NCBI GenBank assembly: GCA_964344765.1
Contig: CAYFOM010000035.1
Coordinates: forward strand, 1 to 53,507
Direction: 5' to 3'
Length of the DNA stretch: 53,507 nucleotides
Source of the DNA: JACNIZ01 sp964344765
GTDB taxonomy: Bacteria > Planctomycetota > UBA1135
Both the position numbers and the translations under genes were made by a program. This document shows, piece after piece, positions 33,607 to 42,097 of the stretch; positions within the stretch are counted from its first letter, which is position 1, and each line of letters begins with the position of its first letter. Under the pieces are notes generated by a model that was not told where the DNA came from, did not search any database, and saw nothing but the letters and a program-made list of their open reading frames with translations.

Positions 33607-34632
33607 ATGAACTTCGAACAAGCGCTGGAAAAAATTCGCGGCGGCGAATCACTAAGCCGCACGGAAGCAAAAACGGTGTTCGCCGGAGCCTTCCAAGAAG
33701 GTTTGGATCAAGACGCGTTGGCTGAGCTGTTGCAACGATTGGCCGAACGCGGCGAAACGGTAGCGGAAATCGCGGGTGCCGCCGAAGCTCTGCGTGGGGC
33801 AATGCGACCCTTCGAGCACGACGCCGCCGACGCCGTGGATACTTGCGGTACTGGCGGTGACAAGCTGGGGTCATTCAACTTGAGTACCGCGTCGGCTTTG
33901 GTTGCTGCGGCGGCAGGTGCGAAGGTCATCAAGCATGGCAATCGCAGCGTGTCGTCGAAGTGCGGTAGTGCTGATTTGCTGGAAGCGGCGGGCATGCGCC
34001 TAGAGCTGACTCCGGAGCAAGCACAAGCGGTGTTCAAACAAGAAGGCATCGTGTTCTTGTTCGCGCCCGCCTTTCACCCGGCGATGCGATTCGTCGCGCC
34101 GGTGCGCGCAAAGTTGGGCATTCGCACCATCTTCAACTTCCTCGGTCCGATTTGTAATCCGGGCGGCGTCAAGCGTCACCTGCTGGGCGTAGCCGAATCG
34201 GCGCGCGTACCGCAATTTGCCGACGTCCTGCGCGAACTGCAATTCGAACGCGCCTACGTCGTGCACGGAGCCGGCGGCGCCGATGAATTGACACTGGCCG
34301 GCGACAATCAGGTCGAAGTTGTGGGAGCCGCGCCACCGGTAAACCTCGATGCAACCTCGCTGGGCCTGGATCCGGCTTCGGTAGAAGCACTGGAAGGCGG
34401 CGATCCAAAGTGCAACCTCAAGATGTTGCACAAGTTGCTCGACGGCAAAGTCGACGCCATCCATGACGCGGTGGTGCTGAACTCCGCCGCCGCTTTGCTC
34501 GCCGCCGGAGTCACCGATTCCGCCGACGACGCCGTGGATCGTTCCAAGCAAGCATTGGCAAGTGGCGACGCACGGCGCAAGCTTGGAACTTGGATCGCCA
34601 CAACCCATCTCGCGGCGGAGGGCCAACTGTGA
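33607..34632 (+). CDS. trpD: anthranilate phosphoribosyltransferase
   Basis: A 341-residue enzyme joining anthranilate to PRPP. The glycine-rich CGTGGDK loop, STASALVAAAAGAKVIKHGNRS and a FNFLGPICNPGG segment are the family hallmarks. I take the ATG at 33607. It overlaps by ATGA with a 7-codon frame (33587-33610, MLDECLR) that could couple its translation across the trpG-trpD gap; that mini-frame is unproven. A GTG at 33598 is an alternative start. trpC overlaps its stop. Confidence 0.96.
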   Translation: MNFEQALEKIRGGESLSRTEAKTVFAGAFQEGLDQDALAELLQRLAERGETVAEIAGAAEALRGAMRPFEHDAADAVDTCGTGGDKLGSFNLSTASALVAAAAGAKVIKHGNRSVSSKCGSADLLEAAGMRLELTPEQAQAVFKQEGIVFLFAPAFHPAMRFVAPVRAKLGIRTIFNFLGPICNPGGVKRHLLGVAESARVPQFADVLRELQFERAYVVHGAGGADELTLAGDNQVEVVGAAPPVNLDATSLGLDPASVEALEGGDPKCNLKMLHKLLDGKVDAIHDAVVLNSAAALLAAGVTDSADDAVDRSKQALASGDARRKLGTWIATTHLAAEGQL

Positions 34633-35477
34633 GTTACGTCATGCCGCGCAGTGCTGCTGATACGCGATTGGCGCCGATTTTAGATTCGGTGCAGTTGCGC
34701 TTGGATGAACGAAAGCGACGTAGATCACTCGTCGATTTGCGCCGGGCAACCGCGCCCGAACTGGCGCGCCGGCAACGGTTCATCAACGCATTGTTGGCTG
34801 GCCGCGCGCGCGTGCAAGGCGGAGCAGCGCATGCCAATGACGTGGCGGTGATCGCCGAATGCAAACGTCGTTCACCGTCGGCGGGAATGCTATTGGATGA
34901 CCGCAATTTGGCGGCGCGGGCGCAGAACTACGCCGATGGCGGAGCCGCCGCGCTTTCCATTTTGACCGAAGAAGATCATTTCCGCGGAGGCTTGATTGAA
35001 CTGCAGAACGTCGCCGGCTCCCAGCTGCCGCGATTGCGCAAAGACTTCATCCTTGACGAATACATGGTCGTCGAAAGCATCAATGCCGGCGCCGACGCGA
35101 TTTTGTTGTTGGCTGTTTGCCTCGACGATGTGCACCTCGCCGAGTTACGCGCCCAAGCTGCCGAGTTCGGCCTCGCCGTGCTGCTCGAAGTTCACGACGA
35201 ACGCGAACTGGAACGCGCCATCGCCGTGTCGCCCGATTGCTTGGGAGTTAACGCGCGCAACCTGACCACCTTCGAGGTCGACATCGCTCATACCGAAGCA
35301 ATGTTGCCGCGCATTCCCGACGTCTTCGTGCGCGTAGCAGAAAGTGGATTGCGCACAACCGCCGACGTCGCCCGTGTCGCCGCCGCCGGTGCCGATGCGG
35401 TATTGATCGGCGAAGCGCTGATGAAAGCCGACGATCCCGCCGACATGATCCGCCAATTCCGGGAGGCCGGCAGGTGA
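34629..35477 (+). CDS. trpC: indole-3-glycerol-phosphate synthase
   Basis: A 282-residue TIM-barrel enzyme from a GTG overlapping the trpD stop by 4 bases. AECKRRSPSAGML holds the catalytic Lys. The next strands show ALSILTEEDHFRG, LRKDFILDEYM, GADAILLL, VLLEVHDERE, LGVNARNL and AESGL. An upstream in-frame ATG at 34590 would lie well inside trpD and is not preferred. The next gene overlaps by 4 bases again. Confidence 0.96.
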   Translation: MSYVMPRSAADTRLAPILDSVQLRLDERKRRRSLVDLRRATAPELARRQRFINALLAGRARVQGGAAHANDVAVIAECKRRSPSAGMLLDDRNLAARAQNYADGGAAALSILTEEDHFRGGLIELQNVAGSQLPRLRKDFILDEYMVVESINAGADAILLLAVCLDDVHLAELRAQAAEFGLAVLLEVHDERELERAIAVSPDCLGVNARNLTTFEVDIAHTEAMLPRIPDVFVRVAESGLRTTADVARVAAAGADAVLIGEALMKADDPADMIRQFREAGR

Positions 35478-36151
35478 ACATCCCGCGGGTCAAAGTCTGC
35501 GGTTTGTGCCGCGCCGAAGACGCCGTCGCCGCTGTGCAAGCAGGGGCGGAAGCGTTGGGCGTGGTGCATTACCCGCCAAGCCCGCGATCGGTCAGCGCCG
35601 AAACCGCCGCGCAAATTTTCGCCGGATTGAATTGTGGCTTGGATGGGGCTCAAAACGCCGGCCAGGAGCTACCAGCCACCGCGCTCAAAGTCGCAGTCAT
35701 GGTCAACCCGGAACCAAGCATTGCTGAGCAATGGGCAACTACTGCCACCGCCAACGCAGTACAACTCTGCGGCGAGGAAACCGCTGAGGAATGGCGCGGT
35801 TTTCCTCTGCCCATTCTGCGCCGCATCGGCGTCGACGCAACCGCTGTCGATGAAATGCGCAAATGGGCCGACGTCGCCTCGCTGTTCGTACTCGACCACC
35901 CGGCATCGGCTGGCGGCTCGGGCAAAACCGTCGACTTTGAGCTGGCTGCGCAACTCTGCCGACTCGCCCCTTGTCTGCTCGCCGGCGGTCTAGCCGACGA
36001 CAACGTCGCCGACGCAATCGCCGCAGTTCAACCCAGCGGCGTCGATGCGTCTTCGCGCCTGGAACAAAGCACCGGCCAAAAAGACCAAGCTCGCACCAAA
36101 CTCTTTGTGCAACGCGCCCTTTCCGCGCTGTCATCCGCGCCAGCTCACTAA
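35474..36151 (+). CDS. trpF: phosphoribosylanthranilate isomerase
   Basis: A 225-residue TIM-barrel isomerase from a GTG overlapping the trpC stop. The start VKVCGLCRAEDA contains the catalytic Cys. ALGVVHYPPSPRSV matches the second strand, VQLCGEE the fifth, and LLAGGLADDNVADAI with GVDASSRLE the phosphate-binding end, where the catalytic Asp is expected. The usual GVDVSSGVE reads GVDASSRLE here, a mild variant. Confidence 0.94.
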   Translation: MNIPRVKVCGLCRAEDAVAAVQAGAEALGVVHYPPSPRSVSAETAAQIFAGLNCGLDGAQNAGQELPATALKVAVMVNPEPSIAEQWATTATANAVQLCGEETAEEWRGFPLPILRRIGVDATAVDEMRKWADVASLFVLDHPASAGGSGKTVDFELAAQLCRLAPCLLAGGLADDNVADAIAAVQPSGVDASSRLEQSTGQKDQARTKLFVQRALSALSSAPAH

Positions 36152-36175
36152 CCGCCATACCTCACGGCAAAAACC

Positions 36176-37351
36176 ATGATCCAACCCACTCGATTCGGTG
36201 ATTTCGGCGGCATCTTCGCCCCTGAAACCCTGATGGCTTCGCTGGAGGAGCTCGAGCAGGCATGGCATGACCTGCGCAAAGACCGCGCCTTTCAAGCACG
36301 TCTGCTAAACCTGTTGGAAACTTATGCCGGCCGTCCGACACCGCTGACTTACGCCGAACGCTTATCCGCCGAGCACGGATTCGAGTTGTGGTTAAAGCGC
36401 GAGGATTTGCTGCATACCGGTGCGCATAAGCTCAACAACGCGTTGGGTCAGTGCTTGCTCGCCAAAGAGATTGGCAAAACGCGCATTCTTGCCGAAACCG
36501 GTGCCGGTCAACACGGCGTGGCGACGGCAACCGCATGCGCCAAGCTCGGTTTGGAATGCGTGGTGTACATGGGAGCCGTCGACGCCGAACGGCAGAAGCC
36601 GAATGTGCGCCGTATGGAGTTGATGGGCGCGCGGGTGGAAGTTGTGGAACACGGTCAGCGTACTTTGAAAGACGCGATCAACGAAGCGATGCGCGCATGG
36701 GTCAGCGATCCATCGGCGCATTACGTGCTCGGTTCGGCGCTAGGCCCACACCCGTTCCCATCTCTGGTTGCCGACTTCCACGAAGTCATCGGCCGCGAGG
36801 CGCGTCAGCAAATTCTCGCTCAAGCCGACGGCCTGCCCGACATCGCGGTGGCCTGCGTGGGCGGCGGTTCCAATGCCATCGGCTTATTCCGCGGCTTCGT
36901 CAACGACGACGTCGAATTAGTGGGCGTTGAAGCCGGCGGCGAAGGCATCGAAGAAGGCAAGCACGCCGCTCGTTTTTCGGGCGGAACACCCGGCGTTTTG
37001 CACGGCTGCTACACCTGGTTGCTGCAAGACGCCGACGGTCAAATCCTGCCAACGCACAGCGTTTCCGCGGGTTTGGATTATCCGGCAGTCGGTCCCGAAC
37101 ACGCCGAGCTGCAACAACGCGGCCGCGCGCGGTATGAATATGCCACAGATTCCGAAGCACTTCATGCCTTTGCCGAGCTGTCGGAAAAAGAAGGCATCTT
37201 GCCTGCATTGGAATCCAGTCATGCGGTGGCTTGGGTGCTGGAAAATACAGCATCCCTGCAAGGCAAACGCGTCGTCGTCAACTTGTCTGGGCGTGGCGAC
37301 AAAGACCTAGCCACTATCTTCGCTCTACGCGATGCGGAGGAGCAGTCATGA
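36176..37351 (+). CDS. trpB: tryptophan synthase beta chain
   Basis: A 391-residue PLP enzyme joining indole and serine. RPTPLTYAERLS, the Schiff-base Lys in HTGAHKLNNALGQ, ETGAGQHGVATA and the phosphate loop CVGGGSNAIG are all intact. Length and motifs fit TrpB1. It starts 24 bases after trpF without a clear ribosome site; trpA follows after 37 bases. Confidence 0.97.
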   Translation: MIQPTRFGDFGGIFAPETLMASLEELEQAWHDLRKDRAFQARLLNLLETYAGRPTPLTYAERLSAEHGFELWLKREDLLHTGAHKLNNALGQCLLAKEIGKTRILAETGAGQHGVATATACAKLGLECVVYMGAVDAERQKPNVRRMELMGARVEVVEHGQRTLKDAINEAMRAWVSDPSAHYVLGSALGPHPFPSLVADFHEVIGREARQQILAQADGLPDIAVACVGGGSNAIGLFRGFVNDDVELVGVEAGGEGIEEGKHAARFSGGTPGVLHGCYTWLLQDADGQILPTHSVSAGLDYPAVGPEHAELQQRGRARYEYATDSEALHAFAELSEKEGILPALESSHAVAWVLENTASLQGKRVVVNLSGRGDKDLATIFALRDAEEQS

Positions 37352-37388
37352 ACGCACTACTTCCATTCACAGCCAGGGAGCAACGGTC

Positions 37389-38204
37389 ATGAATAACCGT
37401 CTGTTTACCGCAGCTCAAAGCCTGCGCGAACAAAACCGTCGCGGCCTTTCGCCATATTTGACCGCCGGCGATGGTGGCTTGGATCTGACCTTGGAACTGC
37501 TGCACGCGTTGGAACGCAACGGCGCGACTTGTTGCGAACTTGGCGTACCGTTCAGCGATCCCATTGCCGACGGCCCGGTGTTGCAACTTGCTGCCGATCG
37601 CTCGCTTGCCGCCGGCACCACCGTCGACGGAATCTTCGACATGGTGCAGCGCTTCCGCAATACCGGCGGCAAGCTGCCCATTGCATTGATGTCCTACTGG
37701 AATCCACTCGGCCATCGCGGCTGGCCGCAAGTTTGCGCCGAAGCCAAGCAAGCCGGTGTGGACGGATTCATCATTCCCGATTTACCGGTAGAAGAAGGAA
37801 CACCCATTCGCGATGCCGCTGCCGAGCATGATTTGTGCACCATTTTCTTCGCCGCACCGACCAGCTCCGATGATCGCATTCGCGCCGCCGCCGAAGCAAG
37901 CAGCGGGTTCCTCTACGTCGTCGGCCGCACTGGCGTGACCGGCGCGGGCACCAACTTTGACCCGCAAGCGCAAGACTTCATCCAGCACGTGCGTGATCTT
38001 GCTGGTGATCTACCCACGGCAGTCGGTTTCGGAATCGCCAAAGCCGACGACGTCGCCGCCGCCACCACTCATGCCGACATTGCCATCGTTGGCACCGCGT
38101 TGGTGCGCCACATTCACGAAGCCGACAATCCGGTTGCCGCCGCCGGAACTTACGTGCGCGAATTGTGCACCGGCCTGACCTCCACCACGAATTCAGAAGC
38201 ATAA
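37389..38204 (+). CDS. trpA: tryptophan synthase alpha chain
   Basis: A 271-residue TIM-barrel subunit that cleaves indole-3-glycerol phosphate and channels indole to TrpB. The catalytic Glu is in ELGVPFSDPIADGPVLQ, whose Asp is the second acid. LMSYWNP, DLPVEE and VVGRTGVTG follow in order. The ATG at 37389 has a GGGAG ribosome site; longer frames into trpB are not preferred. The next gene begins at once after the stop. Confidence 0.97.
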   Translation: MNNRLFTAAQSLREQNRRGLSPYLTAGDGGLDLTLELLHALERNGATCCELGVPFSDPIADGPVLQLAADRSLAAGTTVDGIFDMVQRFRNTGGKLPIALMSYWNPLGHRGWPQVCAEAKQAGVDGFIIPDLPVEEGTPIRDAAAEHDLCTIFFAAPTSSDDRIRAAAEASSGFLYVVGRTGVTGAGTNFDPQAQDFIQHVRDLAGDLPTAVGFGIAKADDVAAATTHADIAIVGTALVRHIHEADNPVAAAGTYVRELCTGLTSTTNSEA

Positions 38205-38549
38205 ATGCAACCTGCCCTCCGCAATCAATTGGCCCACCTCGACCGGGCGCTCATGGCCATGTTGAACGAACGCGCGCGTTTGTTGGCCTCGGTGCCGCTA
38301 GACGACAACGGCCGTAAAGCTGCGACGTCGGATTTGCTACGCCGTCACGACGGACCCTTCCACGCGCAAAAATTGCGTGAGGTGTTTGAACTCATCGACT
38401 CTGGTTGCGCCGGCGAAGATTCCAAATTTGCTTCGTGCGACTTGGAAACTCAACAACCGGAGCACCCCGACTTCTTCCCGGAAGGTCAAGATTTACATCC
38501 GCCGGTCGATCCTTCTACGCTTGAGCCAAAGTCGGAGGACAAGGAATGA
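38205..38549 (+). CDS. chorismate mutase-like (AroQ-type) small protein
   Basis: A 114-residue protein. The first 30 residues (LRNQLAHLDRALMAMLNERARLLASV) match helix 1 of AroQ chorismate mutases, including the Arg pair that binds the chorismate carboxylates. A second helix (LREVFELIDSG) follows after a charged loop. The third helix with the catalytic Gln/Glu is not evident; the tail is acidic and Pro-rich. It may be a small regulatory relative. The start follows the trpA stop directly, and its stop overlaps the DAHP synthase start by 4 bases (ATGA). It is the unfused counterpart of the mutase domain joined to Bacillus-type DAHP synthase. Confidence 0.7.
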   Translation: MQPALRNQLAHLDRALMAMLNERARLLASVPLDDNGRKAATSDLLRRHDGPFHAQKLREVFELIDSGCAGEDSKFASCDLETQQPEHPDFFPEGQDLHPPVDPSTLEPKSEDKE

Positions 38550-39574
38550 TCATTCGTTTCCACAGCAACGCAACGTTGGAAGACGTTCAAGATGTGCGCG
38601 AAGCGTTGGAGAACGAGGGCGTGCGAACTTTGTTGTCGACCGAACCTAGTCGTCCAATCGTTGCCGTCGTCGACAAGATGAACGACGCGCAAAAGCAGCA
38701 GATTGAAACCAATCCGCGCGTGCAGCGAATGATTGCCTGTCGCGGCGATCGACGCATGACCGAGCGTGCTTACTTTGAAAATCCGTCGGTGGTCAAGGTC
38801 GGCAACGTCGAAATCGGTAGCGGCAAGGTTGTAGTGATTTCCGGTCCGTGCTCGGTGGAGGGGCGCGACCTGATGATGGAAGCCGCACGCCAAGCAAAAG
38901 ATGCCGGTGCACAAGTGTTGCGTGGTGGCGCGTACAAACCGCGCACCAGTCCATACACTTTCCAAGGTTTCGGCGTAGAAGGACTGGCGCAGCTCAAGGA
39001 TGCCGGTGAAAAATTCGGCATGCCGGTGGTCACCGAAATCATGGACGCAGCGCACCTGCCGGCCTTTGTCGACCACGACATCGACATGATGCAAATCGGC
39101 GCGCGCAACATGCAGAACTTCACCATGTTGAAAGCGATTGCTGCTGCCGGGATTCCGGTGCTGCTGAAACGCGCATTGTCGGGCACCGTCGATGAATGGC
39201 TTTACTCCGCCGAGTACCTGTCGGCATTTGGGTCCCCCCAAGTCATCTTGTGTGAACGCGGCATTCGCACTTACGAGCCGGCAACGCGAAACACTCTCGA
39301 CCTGACCGTGCTGCCGTTGCTGCGCGAATGGACCCACTTACCGATCATTGTCGACCCGGCTCACGCGGTCGGCGTTTCGCGCTACATCCGCCCTCTAGCG
39401 GCCGCCTCGGTGGCTGCAGGTGCCGATGGCTTGATCGTCGAATCGCACCCAAACCCGGCGATTGCGCGCAGCGACAAAGATCAAGCTCTGCTGCCCAATG
39501 AACTTGCCGACATTGTCGGCGACGCGCGTGTGCAGGCGGCGGTAACGGGACGTTCGTTCCATTCACAAGTTTAA
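38546..39574 (+). CDS. aroF: 3-deoxy-7-phosphoheptulonate (DAHP) synthase, type I-beta
   Basis: A 342-residue enzyme that condenses PEP and erythrose 4-phosphate at the entry of the shikimate pathway. An N-terminal ferredoxin-like regulatory domain (about 1-70) precedes the barrel, as in the Thermotoga enzyme. Active-site motifs are SGPCSVE, RGGAYKPRTSPYTFQG, QIGARNMQNF, LLKRALS, LCERGIRTYEP and IVDPAHAVG. It is the last gene of the trp operon and so should follow the attenuator. The mutase-like protein encoded just before may be its partner. Confidence 0.95.
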   Translation: MIIRFHSNATLEDVQDVREALENEGVRTLLSTEPSRPIVAVVDKMNDAQKQQIETNPRVQRMIACRGDRRMTERAYFENPSVVKVGNVEIGSGKVVVISGPCSVEGRDLMMEAARQAKDAGAQVLRGGAYKPRTSPYTFQGFGVEGLAQLKDAGEKFGMPVVTEIMDAAHLPAFVDHDIDMMQIGARNMQNFTMLKAIAAAGIPVLLKRALSGTVDEWLYSAEYLSAFGSPQVILCERGIRTYEPATRNTLDLTVLPLLREWTHLPIIVDPAHAVGVSRYIRPLAAASVAAGADGLIVESHPNPAIARSDKDQALLPNELADIVGDARVQAAVTGRSFHSQV

Positions 39575-39577
39575 ACT
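39572..39577 (+). promoter_or_regulatory. TANNNT box before Sel1-repeat gene
   Basis: TAAACT overlaps the DAHP synthase stop and ends 7 bases before the ATG at 39585. An AGGG just upstream of the ATG may serve as a ribosome site instead. Confidence 0.3.
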
Positions 39578-39584
39578 AAGGGCG

Positions 39585-41432
39585 ATGAGTTTATTGCTTT
39601 CCGCCCTCAGCCTGTCACTACTCGCTGCCACCCCGCAATCCAACCAAGCCGACGTTCCGCCGTCGATGGAGCGCGTGGCAGTACTGCTTGAGCAACAAGA
39701 ATATGCGGCGGCCATTGAGTTGCTGACTCCGGTGGCAGAAAAGAACTATGCACCGGCGCTCACGATGCTCGGTCGTCTTTATGCAGAAGGCAAAGGCACA
39801 GCCGCCGATGCTAACCGCGCCTACGATTTATTCCTCAAGGCGGATGACTTCGGCCATGTGGCCGCCGCATTGGAAATCGCCAAGCTCAGCCATAGCCACC
39901 CGCGCAGCGCAATCGCACCGCCGTTTTACTGGCTGAAGCGTGGAATGATGGGAGGACACTTGCTGGCGGGGGAGGAATTGGCGCGTTATTACCTCGGCGA
40001 GTGGGGCGAAGAATTTAAAGACAATGAAAAGGCCGCGCTGGCTTTAGCCGATGCAGCGATGTATCGCAGCCAATGGGCTTTGTCGAAGATCCACGAGCTA
40101 TCCGCCACCCAAACTCCAGCACGCGTCGAAAAAACTTGGCAAATTTTGCGCGGCCCACAAACCCATGCCAGCATTCCCGACTTGTTGGAGTGGTTGAAGC
40201 AACTGTCAAAAGCACACGAGTACGAGCAAGAAGCATCTTTTGTATTAGGCTGGCATACCTATCACCACAGTGAATACCCAGCCGACGCGCGTCATATCTT
40301 CCGCAAAGGGGTGACCGATGGTTCGACTCGGGCCAAAACAGCAATGGTGCTGTACTTCCCCGATGAATATAACTTCAAGTCCGAGATCACTCAGGCACAG
40401 ATGCTGGAGGAGCTCGCCGCCGACGGCGAACTTTATGCCTGGTACATGCTGCAGCAAATGGCAAGGCGCGACGTGCAAGCCTTGGCGTCGGTCGGTCGCG
40501 TGGTTTCAAAATATGGCCTCCTCTACAACTTTGAGCGCGGCGCATCACTGTTAATAGCGGCACTGGACAATGGTGCGGAACAAGTGCTTTTTGATTTGGG
40601 CCGTACTTTCGCCATCCGCGCCCGCGATAAAAACAATCCGGACTTGGCGCGCACTGCGCTGGACTACTTGCGCCGCGCCCAGCAAATGGGCGATGTGGAA
40701 GCCGGCCTCTTTCTCGGCCAATGGTTGGCGATGCATGAGCCGGCACTACCCGATGGATTGCACGGGGCGGAAGAATTCGGATGGCATGCCGGAGTGCAAG
40801 CATTGCGTTGGGCTTATGCTCAGCCTTACCAAGTTCCGGATTACGCGTTGTACGCAAAGGACTCGACTTTCGGTGATCCGCGCGCTGCAGTGGAAATCGG
40901 TTATGCGCTGATTCGCGGTGGTCAGGTTCGCAACGGTAGTTACTGGCTGCGTCAGTACATGAAGGGGCACACCGACCAAGCCAGCGGTGACTTGCTTCGC
41001 AAGCGCATGGGGCAATTGGAGAAAGCCGCCGCACAGGGCGACGTCGAAGCCCAGGTCGCTATATGGTTGTTCGGGCGAATCGATAACAATCGCTTTGGAA
41101 CCCTCAAGGAAGATGCGGCAACTAGAAATGGGCGCATGCAGAAATTGCTCAGCGAGGGCAACGCAGTCGCGGTAGCTGCTAACCAGTACCAGCAATCCAT
41201 CGAAAGCGGGGAGCAAGGCTTCGACCTTGGCGAGCTGAGCGCAACCGAATTATTTCATCATTGGTCGGACGGCATCGAGGCTGCGCGGGGTGAATTGCTG
41301 GCGCGAGAAAATGATGCCAATGCAAAGCTGGCTTTGGCGATGGGGCCCGACCTGCTTGCCATTCGCAATGAACCCAATCAAGCAACAGCGGAAGCCTTGG
41401 CGCAGCTCCTGCAGGCCAGTTATTTGATTTAG
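39585..41432 (+). CDS. Sel1-like repeat protein, apparently truncated by frameshift
   Basis: A 615-residue exported protein. A signal peptide (about 1-18) is followed by helical Sel1/TPR-like repeats; the clearest has APALTMLGRLYAEGKGTAADA then RAYDLFLKA. Such repeats bind partners. In the other forward frame the sequence stays open from 41372 into the next frame, where another Sel1-type segment (AEQGNAKAQF) follows directly. A shift between about 41375 and 41430 would join them. I read this as the 5' part of a longer gene of about 1070 codons. No repeat of one base marks a slip site. Confidence 0.75.
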   Translation: MSLLLSALSLSLLAATPQSNQADVPPSMERVAVLLEQQEYAAAIELLTPVAEKNYAPALTMLGRLYAEGKGTAADANRAYDLFLKADDFGHVAAALEIAKLSHSHPRSAIAPPFYWLKRGMMGGHLLAGEELARYYLGEWGEEFKDNEKAALALADAAMYRSQWALSKIHELSATQTPARVEKTWQILRGPQTHASIPDLLEWLKQLSKAHEYEQEASFVLGWHTYHHSEYPADARHIFRKGVTDGSTRAKTAMVLYFPDEYNFKSEITQAQMLEELAADGELYAWYMLQQMARRDVQALASVGRVVSKYGLLYNFERGASLLIAALDNGAEQVLFDLGRTFAIRARDKNNPDLARTALDYLRRAQQMGDVEAGLFLGQWLAMHEPALPDGLHGAEEFGWHAGVQALRWAYAQPYQVPDYALYAKDSTFGDPRAAVEIGYALIRGGQVRNGSYWLRQYMKGHTDQASGDLLRKRMGQLEKAAAQGDVEAQVAIWLFGRIDNNRFGTLKEDAATRNGRMQKLLSEGNAVAVAANQYQQSIESGEQGFDLGELSATELFHHWSDGIEAARGELLARENDANAKLALAMGPDLLAIRNEPNQATAEALAQLLQASYLI

Positions 41433-41452
41433 CGTTAGGGAGAATCAAGTCT

Positions 41453-42088
41453 TTGGCTGAGCAAGGCAATGCCAAAGCGCAATTCGTCATGCTTTGGCTT
41501 CGCGCGAGTGATTCGCCGTTGCTGCGCGACCCGGAAGACGCCTACGCTCGCTTCCAATCGGTGATTCGCGATAAACGATTGACCTTCGTCGAGCGTGCCT
41601 GGATTCGCGCCCATCTGGTCATGGTGCTGCCGGAATACGGCGAACAATTGGCTGACAGCGGAGAAGAAATCGAAAGCCAATTCCATGCTCACGTGGCGAC
41701 GATGATCGAAAAGGATCAACTTGCTCGGGCCGTGGCTGCACTCATTTTCACCGGCCCGCGCTTATTCCCCGATCGATACCATTTCGCCAAAGGGTTGGCG
41801 ACGGCCAAGGATATGTTCCGGCAAAAAATCCCCGAGCTCAATGTTGGCTACCAGGTGACGTCGGCGGCTGAGGGGGTGAAGGCGCCTGACTTTGCGGTGC
41901 CGCCCGCGCCGGTTGAAATGCTGTTTGATACCGACGAATGGCAAAGCTTGAACAACCGATTTGCGTCGATGATTCATTTGCGCATCCGTGAGTGGGATAC
42001 CGATATCGTCGAAACAGTGGAGAACACGACGGTCACTCGTGAAGTGACCAAAACAGTAACTTCCAGCAATGATCCCAAAGCGGAATAG
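41453..42088 (+). CDS. Sel1-type continuation, second fragment of a broken gene
   Basis: About 211 residues from a TTG. It begins in a Sel1-like unit (LAEQGNAKAQFVML) and is in a different frame from the preceding ORF, to which it joins. It has no signal peptide of its own and no good start codon or ribosome site, which argues against an independent gene. The frame ends in TAG at 42086, and the same frame continues open after it. Probably part of a decayed or mis-assembled gene. Confidence 0.5.
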   Translation: MAEQGNAKAQFVMLWLRASDSPLLRDPEDAYARFQSVIRDKRLTFVERAWIRAHLVMVLPEYGEQLADSGEEIESQFHAHVATMIEKDQLARAVAALIFTGPRLFPDRYHFAKGLATAKDMFRQKIPELNVGYQVTSAAEGVKAPDFAVPPAPVEMLFDTDEWQSLNNRFASMIHLRIREWDTDIVETVENTTVTREVTKTVTSSNDPKAE

Positions 42089-42097
42089 AAAGCCGAG

